Below are positions 16,157-26,065 of a stretch of DNA of 40,394 nucleotides, one piece after another (within the stretch, counting starts at the first letter, position 1; the number at the start of each line of letters is the position of its first letter). The notes under the pieces were generated by a model. The model ran no database searches. It saw nothing but the letters and a program-made list of their open reading frames with translations, and had not been told where the DNA came from. Source of the DNA: Terriglobia bacterium (GTDB taxonomy: Bacteria; Acidobacteriota; Terriglobia; Acidiferrales; UBA7541); contig JAIQGC010000050.1 in the NCBI GenBank assembly GCA_020072805.1, forward strand, positions 1 to 40,394, written 5' to 3'. The position numbers were made by a program, and so were the translations under genes.

Positions 16157-18442
16157 ATGCCCTCTGAACCGAAGGTACCCGGAGCTGTTCCGCAGTCTGG
16201 CGTTAATGTCCCCCGCGTTATCGTTGCCACGACCGCTCTCCTTACCTTCATCTCCTTCTGGCGCGCCGCCTCCATCGTCCTGAACGACCTGGCCTCCTCG
16301 GCCTACTACGCCGGCGGTGAAGCCGAGCATTTCATCGGCAAGTCCGCGCCCTGGTTCATCCTTGCGGTCATGCTGTTTTCCTACGCTGTTCGCGCCGTCT
16401 ACGTCGAAAGCTGCAGCATGTTTGTTCGCGGCGGCGTCTATCGCGCCGTCAAGACCGCCCTCGGCGGCACCCTCGCCAAGTTTTCCGTTTCCGCCCTGAT
16501 GTTCGATTACATCCTCACCGGCCCCATCAGCGGCGTCGCCGCCGGTCAGTATCTCGCCGGACTCCTCAACGAGTCGTTCGACTATTTCCAGATTCACCTG
16601 CACCTCAACGTGAACGGCACCGCCGTATTCTTTGCCATTCTCGTCACCGTCTACTTCTGGTGGGAAAACATCAAGGGCATTCCCGAATCCAGCGAAAAAG
16701 CCCTCAAGATCATGAAGCTGGTCACCGTCATGGTGGTCATGCTCATCCTCTGGTGCGGCTTTACTCTCTACACCCGCGGCTTTCATCTCCCTCCCTTTCC
16801 CACCGCCAAGAATATTGTCCTCGGCGAAGACGCCCTCGGCTGGCTCCACGGCATCAACTTTGGCGCCCTCTTCGGCATGATGGCCATCTTCATCGGCCTG
16901 GGCCACTCCGTCCTGGCCATGAGCGGAGAGGAGTCCCTGGCCCAGGTCTACCGCGAAATCGAACACCCCAAGCTTCCCAACCTGCAAAAAGCCGGCAAGG
17001 TCATTTTCGTCTACAGCCTGTTGTTTACCTCGCTGGTCTCTTTCTTCGCCGTCATGATCATCCCCGACGGCGTGCGCCAGGGTTACCTCCAGAACCTCAT
17101 TGGCGGCCTGGCCATGAGCCTCGAAGGGCCTTTTGTCGCCCGCCTCATCTTCCATGGTTTTGTGGTTGTCGTCGGCACATTAATTCTGGCCGGGGCCGTC
17201 AATACCGCCATCGTCGGCTCCAACGGCGTGCTTAACCGCGTTTCCGAAGACGGCGTTCTCGCTGACTGGTTCCGCCAGCCCCACCGCCGTTACGCCACCT
17301 CCCACCGCATCATCAACATGGTCGTCGCCCTTCAGCTCATCACCATTCTCATCAGCGGCGGCAACGTCACGTTTCTCGCGAACCTCTACGCCTTCGGCGT
17401 CATCTGGAGCTTCGCGATGAATAGCCTCTCCGTTCTCGTTCTCCGCTACAAACATCCCGGCGAGCGCGATTACCAGGTTCCTTTCAATCTCCATCTTTTC
17501 GGCAAGGAGATTCCCGTCGGCCTCGGTCTGATCGCCCTCCTCCTTTTCACCATCGCCATTGTCAATCTATTTACCAAGCCCCATGCCACCATCTCTGGCG
17601 TGGCTTTCTCCCTCCTCCTCTTCACCGTCTTCACCCTGTCCGAGCACGCCACCCGCAGGGCCAAGGTCCGCGCCGGCACCTCGCAAGCCGCCAGCATGGA
17701 CCATTTCAATCTCGAGCAGGAAAGCGAACTCACTCCCGCTTCCGTCGGCGCGCGTCCCGGCAACATCCTGGTTCCGGTCAGCACGCTTCACTCTCTCTAT
17801 CATCTGGGCAGCGTTCTCGACCGCTTCAAGCCCGAGCGCCGCGACGTCGTCGTTCTCCACGTCCGCGTATTCCGCCGCGCCGGTTCCGGCGAACACGAAC
17901 TCGAACCGGAGCAGCTCTTCGGCAGCATCGAGCAGCACCTCTTTTCCCAGGCCCTTTCCATGGCCGAAAAGCGCGGCAAGGGCATCCGCCTCGCCGTCGT
18001 CGGCACCAACGATTTGTGGGAAGGCATCCTGCGCGCCGCGCAAAGCCTCCAGTCTTCCACCATCGTTCTCGGCACTTCCGTCAAATGGACCACCGAGGAA
18101 CAGGCCCGCCAGATCGGCGAAGGCTGGGAAAAGCTCAGCGACCCCAAGCCCCAGTTCAACCTGGAAATTCACACTCCCACCGGAGATAAGCTCTTCAAGG
18201 TCCTCGGGCCGCACGCCCCCAACCTCACCACCAACGAGGTCAACGAGCTGCATCAACTCTGGCTGCGTTTCAGCGAGGTGCTGGCCCCCGAAGAGCTGCA
18301 CCATCACGATGTCGTTCATTTTGCTCTGGATGAATTGAACCACGAACTCGATGCCGGGAAGGAAGACGACGTCGTCGCCCGCCTGCGCGCGCACATCGAG
18401 GAAAACAAGCGCAAGCGCAACCCGCCTCCCCCCGGCAGCTAA
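16157..18442 (+). CDS. APC-superfamily amino acid/cation permease with C-terminal USP-like domain
   Basis: 761 residues. Residues about 20-495 are an APC-type transporter with about twelve membrane helices; the first carries TLLTFISFWRAASIVLNDLASSAYY, where substrate-binding loops usually lie. Residues from about 530 (GNILVPVSTLHSLYHLGSVLDRF) resemble a universal-stress-protein domain: a beta strand, helix, then LAVVGTNDLWEGILRAAQ and STIVLGTSVKW. USP-like tails on transporters often bind nucleotides and regulate transport. The substrate cannot be read from the sequence. It stands alone, 207 bp after the previous gene; that gap holds no feature I can defend. A hairpin follows the stop. Confidence 0.85.
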   Translation: MPSEPKVPGAVPQSGVNVPRVIVATTALLTFISFWRAASIVLNDLASSAYYAGGEAEHFIGKSAPWFILAVMLFSYAVRAVYVESCSMFVRGGVYRAVKTALGGTLAKFSVSALMFDYILTGPISGVAAGQYLAGLLNESFDYFQIHLHLNVNGTAVFFAILVTVYFWWENIKGIPESSEKALKIMKLVTVMVVMLILWCGFTLYTRGFHLPPFPTAKNIVLGEDALGWLHGINFGALFGMMAIFIGLGHSVLAMSGEESLAQVYREIEHPKLPNLQKAGKVIFVYSLLFTSLVSFFAVMIIPDGVRQGYLQNLIGGLAMSLEGPFVARLIFHGFVVVVGTLILAGAVNTAIVGSNGVLNRVSEDGVLADWFRQPHRRYATSHRIINMVVALQLITILISGGNVTFLANLYAFGVIWSFAMNSLSVLVLRYKHPGERDYQVPFNLHLFGKEIPVGLGLIALLLFTIAIVNLFTKPHATISGVAFSLLLFTVFTLSEHATRRAKVRAGTSQAASMDHFNLEQESELTPASVGARPGNILVPVSTLHSLYHLGSVLDRFKPERRDVVVLHVRVFRRAGSGEHELEPEQLFGSIEQHLFSQALSMAEKRGKGIRLAVVGTNDLWEGILRAAQSLQSSTIVLGTSVKWTTEEQARQIGEGWEKLSDPKPQFNLEIHTPTGDKLFKVLGPHAPNLTTNEVNELHQLWLRFSEVLAPEELHHHDVVHFALDELNHELDAGKEDDVVARLRAHIEENKRKRNPPPPGS

Positions 18443-18469
18443 TCAGTTTTTTTAGGCAGGTTCTCTGTA

Positions 18470-18525
18470 GCCGCCCTTTTTAGTCGCAAGACTCAGGGCA
18501 GCAGCCGGAGAGGGCGGCCTTTTTC
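18470..18525 (+). terminator. Possible terminator after the APC permease
   Basis: GCCGCCCT (18470-18477) and AGGGCGGC (18511-18518) are perfect inverted repeats followed by CTTTTT. The 33-nt loop is longer than usual, so confidence is moderate. Confidence 0.45.
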
Positions 18526-18567
18526 GCCCGGGCCCGCTCAGGCTTCTCACTCCCCGTGAAAATGCGG

Positions 18568-19014
18568 TTAATTTCCCGCCGCAATCTGCGCCGTACAGTG
18601 CCCGCACCGACCGGCCTTCGCCGGTATAGCCATCAGGCAATAGGGGCAATCCCGCGTCGCGGGCGGTGCCGCCTCCGCCGCGGGCGGCGCCGTCCAGCGG
18701 TTCACCTGCCGCACCAGCAGAAATACCGCGAACGCCACGATCACGAAATTGATCACCGTGTTCAGGAACAGTCCGATATTCAGCGTCGCCGCTCCCGCCG
18801 CTTTGGCCGCCGCCAGCGTTTCATAGGACTTTCCACTCAAATTGATGAACAGATTCGAGAAGTCCACGTGCCCGATCAGCCGCCCCAGCGGCGGCATCAT
18901 CACGTCCTCCACGAACGAACTCACGATCTTGCCGAACGCCGCGCCGATGATGATACCCACGGCCATGTCCAATACGTTGCCCTTCATCGCAAAGGCCTTG
19001 AATTCTTTTAGCAT
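18568..19014 (-). CDS. mscL: Large-conductance mechanosensitive channel MscL with C-terminal zinc ribbon
   Basis: 148 residues. The family N-terminus ([41 protein letters not shown]) forms the pore helix TM1, and TM2 is [22 protein letters not shown]. MscL opens under membrane tension to release solutes during osmotic downshock. In place of the usual charged helical bundle, the C-terminus has a zinc-ribbon-like element with CPYC and CGHC pairs (C at about 123/126 and 137/140). GGAGG lies 7-8 nt before the ATG. It is the last gene of the reverse-strand group and is probably transcribed alone. Confidence 0.95.
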   Translation of the reverse strand: MLKEFKAFAMKGNVLDMAVGIIIGAAFGKIVSSFVEDVMMPPLGRLIGHVDFSNLFINLSGKSYETLAAAKAAGAATLNIGLFLNTVINFVIVAFAVFLLVRQVNRWTAPPAAEAAPPATRDCPYCLMAIPAKAGRCGHCTAQIAAGN

Positions 19015-19086
19015 GGTGATTTTCCTCCTTGCCGAATTGAACTTCCCCGGGGGAAAACTTTTTTCTTGAGGTGGTGGCGCCGGCTT

Positions 19087-19467
19087 TCAGGCCGGCATCC
19101 TGCTCTTTCCCGATTTTCGCGCCGCCAGATACGCCCCGCAAACTCCCCGCAGAGCCAACAAAATCCCGGCCGCGATCAGCAGCGGCGCCACCCACGCGAA
19201 GGGAACCCGCGCAATCGCCAGCAGCAGCCCTCCCGTGAGCACCAGCGAAATCCCGCGGATTCGCTTTTCCCACTTCTGCCACCACTGCTCCGGCGCCAGC
19301 AGCGTCCGCAATCCCCACAGCATCATGGCCACGCTCAACACAGCCCATGCCGCCGAGCGCCGGTCAAACAATACGCGCCCGCTCGCCCCGATCCAGGCCA
19401 GGAACGCCCCCAGCAGCAGAAAGATCAATTCATTGGCAAATCGGAATAGACGGTCCGGCGTGAGCAT
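19087..19467 (-). CDS. Small integral membrane protein, unknown function
   Basis: 126 residues with four hydrophobic segments (LIFLLLGAFLAWIGA, AAWAVLSVAMMLWGL, GISLVLTGGLLLAIARV, WVAPLLIAAGILLALRG). I do not recognise the family. An upstream in-frame ATG at 19521 would add an arginine-rich 18-residue leader with poor coding character, so the ATG at 19467 (MLTPDRLFRF) is preferred; neither has a strong ribosome site. It lies between mscL and a cyclophilin on the same strand. Confidence 0.65.
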   Translation of the reverse strand: MLTPDRLFRFANELIFLLLGAFLAWIGASGRVLFDRRSAAWAVLSVAMMLWGLRTLLAPEQWWQKWEKRIRGISLVLTGGLLLAIARVPFAWVAPLLIAAGILLALRGVCGAYLAARKSGKSRMPA

Positions 19468-19613
19468 GGCGGTTGGCCTGGTCCCCCGTTCCCTCGCGGC
19501 GCTTCGTTCCGCGCGCCGCAAAATAAAAAAGAGAGCGGCAGGCCGGCCATCCCGGAATCCTTGCCGCCCCCCTCCGCTGATCCTTTCCGCGCGGGCTTTT
19601 CACGCCCGTCGCG

Positions 19614-20141
19614 TCAGGCGATCCGTTCGATCTTCACTTTGCTCATCACCACCGGAGTCTTCGGCCGGTCCGAGGAGTCCTTCGGCGTGTTCACAATCTT
19701 GTTCACCACGTCCATGCCTTCCACCACTTCGCCGAAAATCGCATGCTTCCCATCCAGCCACTCCGTCGGCGCCACCGTGATGAAAAACTGGCTGCCGTTG
19801 GTGTTCGGCCCGGCGTTGGCCATGGACAATTTCCCCGGCGCCGAATGCTTCAGCGACGAATTGAACTCATCCTTGAAGGTGTACCCCGGCCCGCCCCGCC
19901 CGTCTCCGCGCGGGCATCCGCCCTGAATCATGAAATTCGGAATCACCCGGTGAAAGATCAGCCCGTCGTAAAAATTGCGCTTGGCCTTCGCTCCGGTCTT
20001 CTCGTCGGTGAACTCCTTGGTTCCTTCGGCCAATCCCGTAAAGTTGGCTACCGTCTGCGGCGCTTCCTTCTCGTACAATTTGCAAACGATGTTTCCCATC
20101 GTGGTTTCGAATATCGCATAGGTTCCCGCGGGGCGTGTCAT
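19614..20141 (-). CDS. Cyclophilin-type peptidyl-prolyl cis-trans isomerase
   Basis: 175 residues covering the single cyclophilin domain: [61 protein letters not shown]. The catalytic Arg of the FHRVI motif and the FMIQGG and NGSQFF active-site segments are present. It isomerises Xaa-Pro bonds. No signal peptide is seen, so it is probably cytoplasmic. The ATG at 20141 has AAGGAG 5-6 nt upstream; a longer open frame to 20423 only overlaps the preceding TPR gene and is rejected. It sits 74 bp after that TPR gene. Confidence 0.95.
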   Translation of the reverse strand: MTRPAGTYAIFETTMGNIVCKLYEKEAPQTVANFTGLAEGTKEFTDEKTGAKAKRNFYDGLIFHRVIPNFMIQGGCPRGDGRGGPGYTFKDEFNSSLKHSAPGKLSMANAGPNTNGSQFFITVAPTEWLDGKHAIFGEVVEGMDVVNKIVNTPKDSSDRPKTPVVMSKVKIERIA

Positions 20142-20215
20142 GAGCTCTCCTTGGCTGCTTCCGTATCCTACCTGATATCCCGGGGCTCGTGCCACCTGCG
20201 GAGGTTGGACAGGGA

Positions 20216-21751
20216 TCAATGGGATGTTGCTTTGCCGCTGGATTCGCCTGCTGGACGCAACTGCCGCGCTCGGGCGATGGCCTTCTGCGCTTCCTGCGGC
20301 CTCCCGGCCCTTTGCAGAGCGTTGCCCAGATTGGTCCAGAGGTAATCTTCGTTGGGGGCCAGCGCGACGGCCTTGTTGTACGTCTCGGCGGCATCTTCGT
20401 AGCGGCCCAGTTTGAAGTAGCACCCGCCCAGGTTGGCCCAGGCCTTCACGTTTTCGGGCTCTCGCGCCAGGACAGCCTGGAATTCCGGCACGGCCTCTTT
20501 CCCGCGTCCGCCAAGCATCAGCGCGATGGCGTGATTCGTCTGGATGTCCGAATCGCCCGGCCGGATCTTCAGTGCGGCATCGAATTCCGCCAGCGCCAGG
20601 GATTGCTTCTGCAGCGCCGAAAGCGCCAGCCCGCGGCTGTTGTGCAAGTCCGCGTTCTCCGGATGGGCCTGCAGCGGGACATCGAGGACGCTCAATGCTC
20701 CCGCGTACTCCCCCAGGGCCAGCAGCGAGGTGCTCAGCGTCTGCGCCGTTTCGGGCGCATCGGGCCGCGCCGCCAGCGCCTCCCGTAACAGGGGCACCGC
20801 CTGCTCGTATTGCCCCTGCCGGGCCAGGACCGTTCCCAGATTGCCCGCTGGCGCGGCATCTCCGGGATTGAGCGCGTGCGCCTTCCGCATCGACTCCGCC
20901 GCTTCCGCGTTCTTTCCCAGATGCTGCTGCGCATTGCTGAGATCCATGTACACCGCCGCGGAATCGGGTTTGAGCGCCGCCGCTTTGGTGAAGGCCGCCG
21001 CGGCCTCCTCCCAGCGCTCTTTTGCAGCCAATGCGCTTCCCAGCGCCCCAAGAACTTCTCCGTCATCGCCGTTCAGCGCCGCGGCCTTCTGCAGCAGAGC
21101 CAGCGCTTCGTCGGTTTGGCCCTTCTTCTCCAGCGCAATGCCCAGATTGAGCAGCGCATCGGCCTGGCGCGGATCGCGCGCGAGCGCGGTGCGGTAGGCC
21201 TGGATGGCTTCCTCGGGATGCAGTTGGGCCTCGAGGATCGTCCCCCGCGTTGCCCAGAACTCAGCCGGCACGGACGAAGCCGGCGTCCATACCTTCATGG
21301 CCTGGTCCACCGCGGTCAGCGCTTCGGCGAATTTCTTTTCCCGGTAATACACCACCGCCAGGTTGTTCAGGGACATGGCGATGTTCGGCCGGAAGGAAAG
21401 TCCGCTGCCCGCCGACTTCTTCTCTTTTTCCACGTAGAGATTGATGGCTTTTCCGTACGCCGCTTCCGCTTCCGCATAGGTTCCCCGGTCGGTGAGCGCC
21501 TGCGCCAGCGCGAAGAACGCTTCTGGGTCGCCCGGGCGCAGCGCGGCGGCCTGTTGGAACAATGTGATAGCGGCGTTCAAATCGCCCGCTGCGTATTTCT
21601 CCCGGCCTTGTTTGAGAAGCGCATCTGCGCTTCCCGACTGTCCTGCCCGGGCCGAACCGCGCGTCGGCCCCGCAAAAGCAGCTGCCAAGAAAATCACTGC
21701 TATATACAAAGCCCCACGCCTGCGCACGCTTCCGCGCACGGAAGTCCCCAC
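20216..21751 (-). CDS. Exported TPR-repeat protein
   Basis: 511 residues. A signal peptide ([19 protein letters not shown]) is followed by about twelve TPR units from residue 45 to near the end, with the usual W/L-G-Y-A-P spacing (for example [27 protein letters not shown]). TPR arrays are protein-binding scaffolds and the partner is unknown. The GTG at 21751 is chosen because AGGAGG lies 6 nt upstream; an ATG at 21811 would add 20 non-signal-like residues. The gene just upstream is a second TPR protein of similar size, so the pair looks like a tandem duplication. Confidence 0.82.
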   Translation of the reverse strand: MGTSVRGSVRRRGALYIAVIFLAAAFAGPTRGSARAGQSGSADALLKQGREKYAAGDLNAAITLFQQAAALRPGDPEAFFALAQALTDRGTYAEAEAAYGKAINLYVEKEKKSAGSGLSFRPNIAMSLNNLAVVYYREKKFAEALTAVDQAMKVWTPASSVPAEFWATRGTILEAQLHPEEAIQAYRTALARDPRQADALLNLGIALEKKGQTDEALALLQKAAALNGDDGEVLGALGSALAAKERWEEAAAAFTKAAALKPDSAAVYMDLSNAQQHLGKNAEAAESMRKAHALNPGDAAPAGNLGTVLARQGQYEQAVPLLREALAARPDAPETAQTLSTSLLALGEYAGALSVLDVPLQAHPENADLHNSRGLALSALQKQSLALAEFDAALKIRPGDSDIQTNHAIALMLGGRGKEAVPEFQAVLAREPENVKAWANLGGCYFKLGRYEDAAETYNKAVALAPNEDYLWTNLGNALQRAGRPQEAQKAIARARQLRPAGESSGKATSH

Positions 21752-21876
21752 GGTGTCCTCCTGTGTATTCTTCCCGCGGACGTTGCCCGCGCGACAGGGC
21801 CACCCTAGCATATCTTGCTATTTTCTTGTAGTTAGCGTGCCGCGCTGTGCATGTCCCGGCCGCCGCCCCGCGAAAT

Positions 21877-23131
21877 CTAGGAGCCCGCCTTGTCCGGCGC
21901 GCCCCCCTTCAATCTCTGCGCTTCTTCAATCTCCTTGCGCCCTTCCTCCGCATGCCCGGCTTTCTGCAGCGCCTGCCCCAGCCGCGCATGAATCTCCGGA
22001 TTCGTGGGAGCCAGTTGAGCCGCCTTCGCCAGGGCCTCGCTGGCCTCCGCATACCGCCGCAGTTCCAGCAGGGCGATCCCCAGATTGGCCTGAGCCTTCA
22101 CGTTCCCCGGCTCCGCCTTCAGCACTTTTTCGAACTCTGGCACCGCCGCCGCGTACTGCCTCTGCATCGTCAGCATCGTCGCGTAGTTGGCCCGCGCATC
22201 GGCAAAATCCGGCCGCAGCACCAGCGCCTGCTTGAACTGCGGCCCGGCCAGCGCGAATTGCTTCTGATTCATCAGCACCATCCCGTAGGCGTTATGCAGC
22301 TCCGGATTTTTGGGATTCTTCACCAGTGCCGGCTTCACCGTCTGCGTGGCCTCCGCAAGCTTTCCCGTCACCGCATACAGCGAGGCCAGCAGCGCGCTCG
22401 CCTCCGGAAAATTCGGCCGGCTCTTCACCGCGCTCTGCGCCGCGGAAATGGCTTCCTCGTAGCGTCCCTGGACGGCCATCGCGCTCGCCAGATTGTAGAA
22501 GGACGAGGGGTCGCTTCCTTTCTGCGAGGCCGAACCCTGCAGCAGCGCTTCCGCTTCCTTTGTTCTTCCCGCCTGCGCCAGCGCCGACCCCAGATTCGTC
22601 GAAATCATCGCGTCTTCCGGCGCCATCGTATGTGCCTTCTGCAATATCTCAATCGCTTCTGGCAGCTTCTCCTTCCCCTGCCTCCGCAGCGCGTCTCCCA
22701 GCATCGCCAGCACCGCCGGCGAATTCGGCGTTGCTGCCACGCTCGCCCGCAGCGCCGCCACCGCCTCCGGCAGCCGGTTCGCGCTCACCAGCGTGCCTCC
22801 CAGCGCCGCCTGCAAATCCGCGTCCTCCGGGTGCTGCTTCGCCGCTTCCTGCAAGACCTTGATGCCCTCCGCAATCTGCCCCTTCTTCGCCAGTGCCAGC
22901 CCCAGGCTCTGCTCCGCTCCCGCATGATTCGCCGAAAGCGTCAGCGCCTTGCGGTACGCCGCAATCGCCGCATCCAGCTTCCCGCCGCTCTCCAGGATCA
23001 GCCCCCGCGTCACGTACGGCTCCGGGTTGCTCGGCCACAGCTTGATGGCCTTCTCGGCTCGCGCATCCGCTTCGCTCATCTTGTTCTGCTGGTAGAGCAC
23101 CAGACCCAGGTTGTTCAGAGCAGCGTCGCCG
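21877..23131 (-). CDS. TPR-repeat protein, C-terminal part of a frameshifted gene
   Basis: About 415 residues of nearly continuous TPRs in the -1 frame relative to the upstream piece; the first ATG in this frame is at 23100. The reading frame joins the N-terminal part (23115-23438) if one extra A is supplied in the AAAAA run on this strand (23133-23137). The sequence then reads YEKIGDAALNNLGLVLYQQ, a normal TPR. The joined protein would be 520 residues, close to the 511 of the neighbouring TPR gene. It has no ribosome site of its own, so by itself it is probably not translated. Confidence 0.75.
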
Positions 23132-23438
23132 ATTTTTCATACGCCGTTGCCGCTTCCGGCAGGTTGCCCTTGTCCGCCAGCGCCATCCCCAAATTGAAGT
23201 AAATCTGCCCGTCATTCGGGTTCGCCGTCAGCGCTTTGCGGAACGCCGCAATCGCCCCATCCAGATCCCCTTGCTGGTACAACTCCATCCCCTTATCGCC
23301 CATGGCCTTGCCCTTGCCGTTGGGCTTCACTTTCTTGACCTTGCCCTTGTGGCCCGCCAATGCCGGCGTCTGCAAGGCCAATAGCCCCGCCAGGGCCAAG
23401 AACGCCACTTTTGACACCATCCTACCTGTCCGCCGCAT
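23115..23438 (-). CDS. TPR-repeat protein, N-terminal part of a frameshifted gene (signal peptide and first TPRs)
   Basis: 107 residues: a signal peptide (MVSKVAFLALAGLLALQTPALA), a lysine/glycine-rich linker and almost two TPRs, then an abrupt TGA inside a TPR. GGAGG lies 8 nt before the ATG at 23438. The rest of the protein continues in another frame immediately downstream, so this and the 21877-23131 segment are one gene interrupted by a single-base shift in an A5 run. Confidence 0.75.
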   Translation of the reverse strand: MRRTGRMVSKVAFLALAGLLALQTPALAGHKGKVKKVKPNGKGKAMGDKGMELYQQGDLDGAIAAFRKALTANPNDGQIYFNLGMALADKGNLPEAATAYEKSATLL

Positions 23439-23465
23439 AAAGCTGCCTCCCAGAGTTTTCCTTCA

Positions 23466-23490
23466 TGGGTAGTACTAGTACATAGTACCA
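23466..23490. promoter_or_regulatory. Palindrome and TACTA repeats upstream of the TPR gene
   Basis: GTACTAGTAC (23472-23481) is a perfect palindrome. On the reverse strand three TACTA units follow each other with 1-2 nt gaps. It lies 30-50 bp upstream of the reverse-strand TPR start at 23438, a position suited to an operator. The cognate regulator is not known. Confidence 0.4.
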
Positions 23491-23636
23491 CGCCCTTTCC
23501 GGCCTTCACCGCGGGAGGGAGGGTTCCTGCTGACATTCAGTAACGGGCTGTGCTTTACTCCTCCTGTTCCCGGCAAAGTCGCCCGAACCGCCCATTTGGC
23601 GGCCCTGCGCAATTTTTCCCCCCGAGAGGAGGGCCC

Positions 23637-24311
23637 ATGTTCGTCGGACACCTAGCCGCCGGTCTTGCTGCGAAGGGCTTCGCCCCGCGCACCTCCCTCG
23701 GCACGCTTCTCGCTGCCGCCCTTCTGGCCGATCTCCTCTGGGTCGCTTTTCTCCTCGCCGGAATCGAGCACGCCCGTATCCAGCCCGGCATCACCGCCGC
23801 CAACTCGCTCGATCTTTGGGACTATCCCCTCAGCCACAGCCTGCTCACCAGCGCTCTCTGGGCAGCCCTCTTCGCCGGAATCTACTACGCTTGGCGCCGC
23901 TATACGCCCGGCGCCTGGGCCCTCTTCGCCGCCGTCCTCAGCCGCTGGCTGCTCGATTTCGCAAGCCATCGCCCGGACATGCCTCTCGCTCCCGGCATTC
24001 ACCGCTACTTCGGTCTGGGCCTCTGGAACTCCATCCCCGCTACTTACCTCGTTGAGGGTCTCCTCTGGCTCTTCGGCATTTTCCTTTACGCCCGCGCCAC
24101 TCGCGCCTCCACCCGCACCGGCGACTATGCTTTCTGGATCATGATCGTCTTGCTCACCGTCCTCTGGATCCCCAGCGTTGGCGGCCCTCCGCCCCCCAAC
24201 GTCCGCGCCATCGCCTTCGCCAATATCCCCTTCTCCCTCGTGCTCTTCGCCTGGGCCTTCTGGATCGACCGCCTTCGTCCCGCTCGCGCCCCGGTGCCGC
24301 TTGCGCCATAG
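23637..24311 (+). CDS. Polytopic membrane protein, possibly of the DUF457/metal-dependent hydrolase type
   Basis: 224 residues with about six membrane helices. It begins MFVGHLAAGL and has HSLLTSALWA and RWLLDFASHRPD; the His-rich pattern near helix ends resembles YdjM/DUF457 membrane proteins, which are putative hydrolases. That link is tentative. The ATG at 23637 is preferred over an in-frame ATG at 23550 because GAGGAGGG lies just upstream and the extension is not coding-like. It is followed after 115 bp by yifB, likely a separate unit. Confidence 0.75.
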   Translation: MFVGHLAAGLAAKGFAPRTSLGTLLAAALLADLLWVAFLLAGIEHARIQPGITAANSLDLWDYPLSHSLLTSALWAALFAGIYYAWRRYTPGAWALFAAVLSRWLLDFASHRPDMPLAPGIHRYFGLGLWNSIPATYLVEGLLWLFGIFLYARATRASTRTGDYAFWIMIVLLTVLWIPSVGGPPPPNVRAIAFANIPFSLVLFAWAFWIDRLRPARAPVPLAP

Positions 24312-24426
24312 TTATTGCTGGTAAATTGGCGACCTTCTGTTTTACCCTTGCCCGGGTAACTGCTTCCCTCGTTTTACGGTTACGCAATGGAAGAAACCGG
24401 CCGCTTTGCGGTCACGGCGTATCTCT

Positions 24427-25968
24427 ATGCTCTTCAAGACCCAGAGCGCCTCTGTCTACGGCATCGACGCCTACCTCGTCGAAGTCGAGGTGGACGTCGG
24501 CTCCGCCCGGCTGAACGACTTCAACGTCGTGGGCTTGCCCGACAACGCCGTCAAGGAAAGCCGCGAACGCATCAAATCCGCCCTGCGCAATTGCGGCTTC
24601 GAGTTTCCCTACGGCCAGGGCGTCACCATCAACCTGGCCCCCGCTGACGTGCGCAAAGAAGGTTCCGGCTTCGATCTCCCCATGGCCCTGGGCCTGGTCG
24701 GCTGCCTCGGCGGCTTCTTCGGCAAAACCCTCGGCAAGACTCTTTTCCTGGGAGAACTTTCCCTCGATGGCAGTGTCCGCCCCGTCCGCGGCGCGCTCTC
24801 CGCCGCGCTGGCCGCCCGCGAAAGCGGCATCGAGTCACTCGCCGTCCCCGAAGCCAACGCCAGGGAAGCCGCCGTCGTCGAAGGCGTCAACGTCTTCGCC
24901 GTGCGCTCGCTCCCCCAGGCCGTGGACCTCATCAACTCCCCGGAATCCTTCCAGCCTGTGCGCGTGGACGCCCGCCAGATGTTCTCCGAAGCTGAGCAGT
25001 ATGCCGTGGACATGCGCGACGTGCACGGCCAGCAGGCCGCCAAGCGTGCCCTCGAAGTCTCCTGCGCCGGCGGCCACAACATCCTCTTCCTCGGCCCTCC
25101 CGGCGCCGGCAAAACCATGCTGGCCAAGCGCATCCCCACCATCCTCCCGCCCATGTCCCTCGAGGAGGCCATCGAAACCACGCGCATCCACAGCGTCGCC
25201 GGCACCCTCGAAGACGGCCGCGGCCTCGTCGGGACGCGCCCCTTCCGCTCTCCGCACCACACCATCAGCGACGCCGGCCTCATCGGCGGCGGCGCCATCC
25301 CGCGCCCCGGCGAAGTTTCCCTCGGACACAACGGCGTCCTCTTCCTCGACGAACTCCCGGAATTCCAGCGCAACGTCCTCGAAGTCCTCCGCCAGCCCCT
25401 CGAGGACGGCCACGTCACCATCTCCCGCGCCGCCATCTCCGTCACGTTTCCCTCGCGCTTCATGCTCGCCGCGGCCATGAACCCCTGCCCCTGCGGCTAT
25501 TTCGGCGATTCCACCCGCGAATGCCACTGCACCCCGCCGCTCATTCAGCGCTACGTCTCCAAAATCTCCGGCCCTCTGCTCGACCGCATCGACATCCACA
25601 TCGAAGTCCCCGCCGTGAAATACAAGGAGTTGCGCGCACCCTCCTCCTCCGAAGACTCCGCCGCCGTGCGCAGCCGCGTCATTGAAGCGCGCTCCCGCCA
25701 GACCGCCCGCTTCCGCGGCGAAAAGAAAACCTATTGCAACGCCCAGATGCCCTCGAAAATGATCCGCAAATTCTGCGTCATCAACGACGACGGCGAAAAA
25801 CTCCTGGAAAACGCCATCACCCGCCTGGGCCTCTCCGCCCGCGCCCACGACCGCATCCTCAAAGTCGCCCGCACCATCGCCGACCTGGACTCCTCGGACG
25901 ATATTGAACCCCGCCACTTGAGCGAAGCCATTCAGTACCGCACCCTCGACCGCACCTATTGGACTTGA
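24427..25968 (+). CDS. yifB: YifB/ComM-family Mg-chelatase-like AAA+ ATPase
   Basis: 513 residues, the family's usual length. An N-terminal ChlI-like domain ([34 protein letters not shown]) precedes an AAA+ core with Walker [10 protein letters not shown] (about residue 223), Walker B-like LFLDELPEF, and a C-terminal Mg_chelatase_C region ([24 protein letters not shown]). A four-cysteine [15 protein letters not shown] element may bind metal. ComM homologues are helicases that promote branch migration during natural transformation. The ATG at 24427 gives the family N-terminus; 24406 would add seven atypical residues. Confidence 0.93.
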   Translation: MLFKTQSASVYGIDAYLVEVEVDVGSARLNDFNVVGLPDNAVKESRERIKSALRNCGFEFPYGQGVTINLAPADVRKEGSGFDLPMALGLVGCLGGFFGKTLGKTLFLGELSLDGSVRPVRGALSAALAARESGIESLAVPEANAREAAVVEGVNVFAVRSLPQAVDLINSPESFQPVRVDARQMFSEAEQYAVDMRDVHGQQAAKRALEVSCAGGHNILFLGPPGAGKTMLAKRIPTILPPMSLEEAIETTRIHSVAGTLEDGRGLVGTRPFRSPHHTISDAGLIGGGAIPRPGEVSLGHNGVLFLDELPEFQRNVLEVLRQPLEDGHVTISRAAISVTFPSRFMLAAAMNPCPCGYFGDSTRECHCTPPLIQRYVSKISGPLLDRIDIHIEVPAVKYKELRAPSSSEDSAAVRSRVIEARSRQTARFRGEKKTYCNAQMPSKMIRKFCVINDDGEKLLENAITRLGLSARAHDRILKVARTIADLDSSDDIEPRHLSEAIQYRTLDRTYWT

Positions 25969-26065
25969 CCACCCTGCCTTAGCCCGATTTGCGCTGCCCA
26001 TTACCCCGTCTGCTAAACTTTAAGTGTGGTAAATAACGCCCACGGGCGCGCAAGGAGAAACAGAA

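Noticed and set aside
19614-20423. A longer start for the cyclophilin gene, to 20423
   Set aside because: The extra 94 residues overlap the TPR gene in another frame and do not resemble a cyclophilin; the ATG at 20141 has its own ribosome site.
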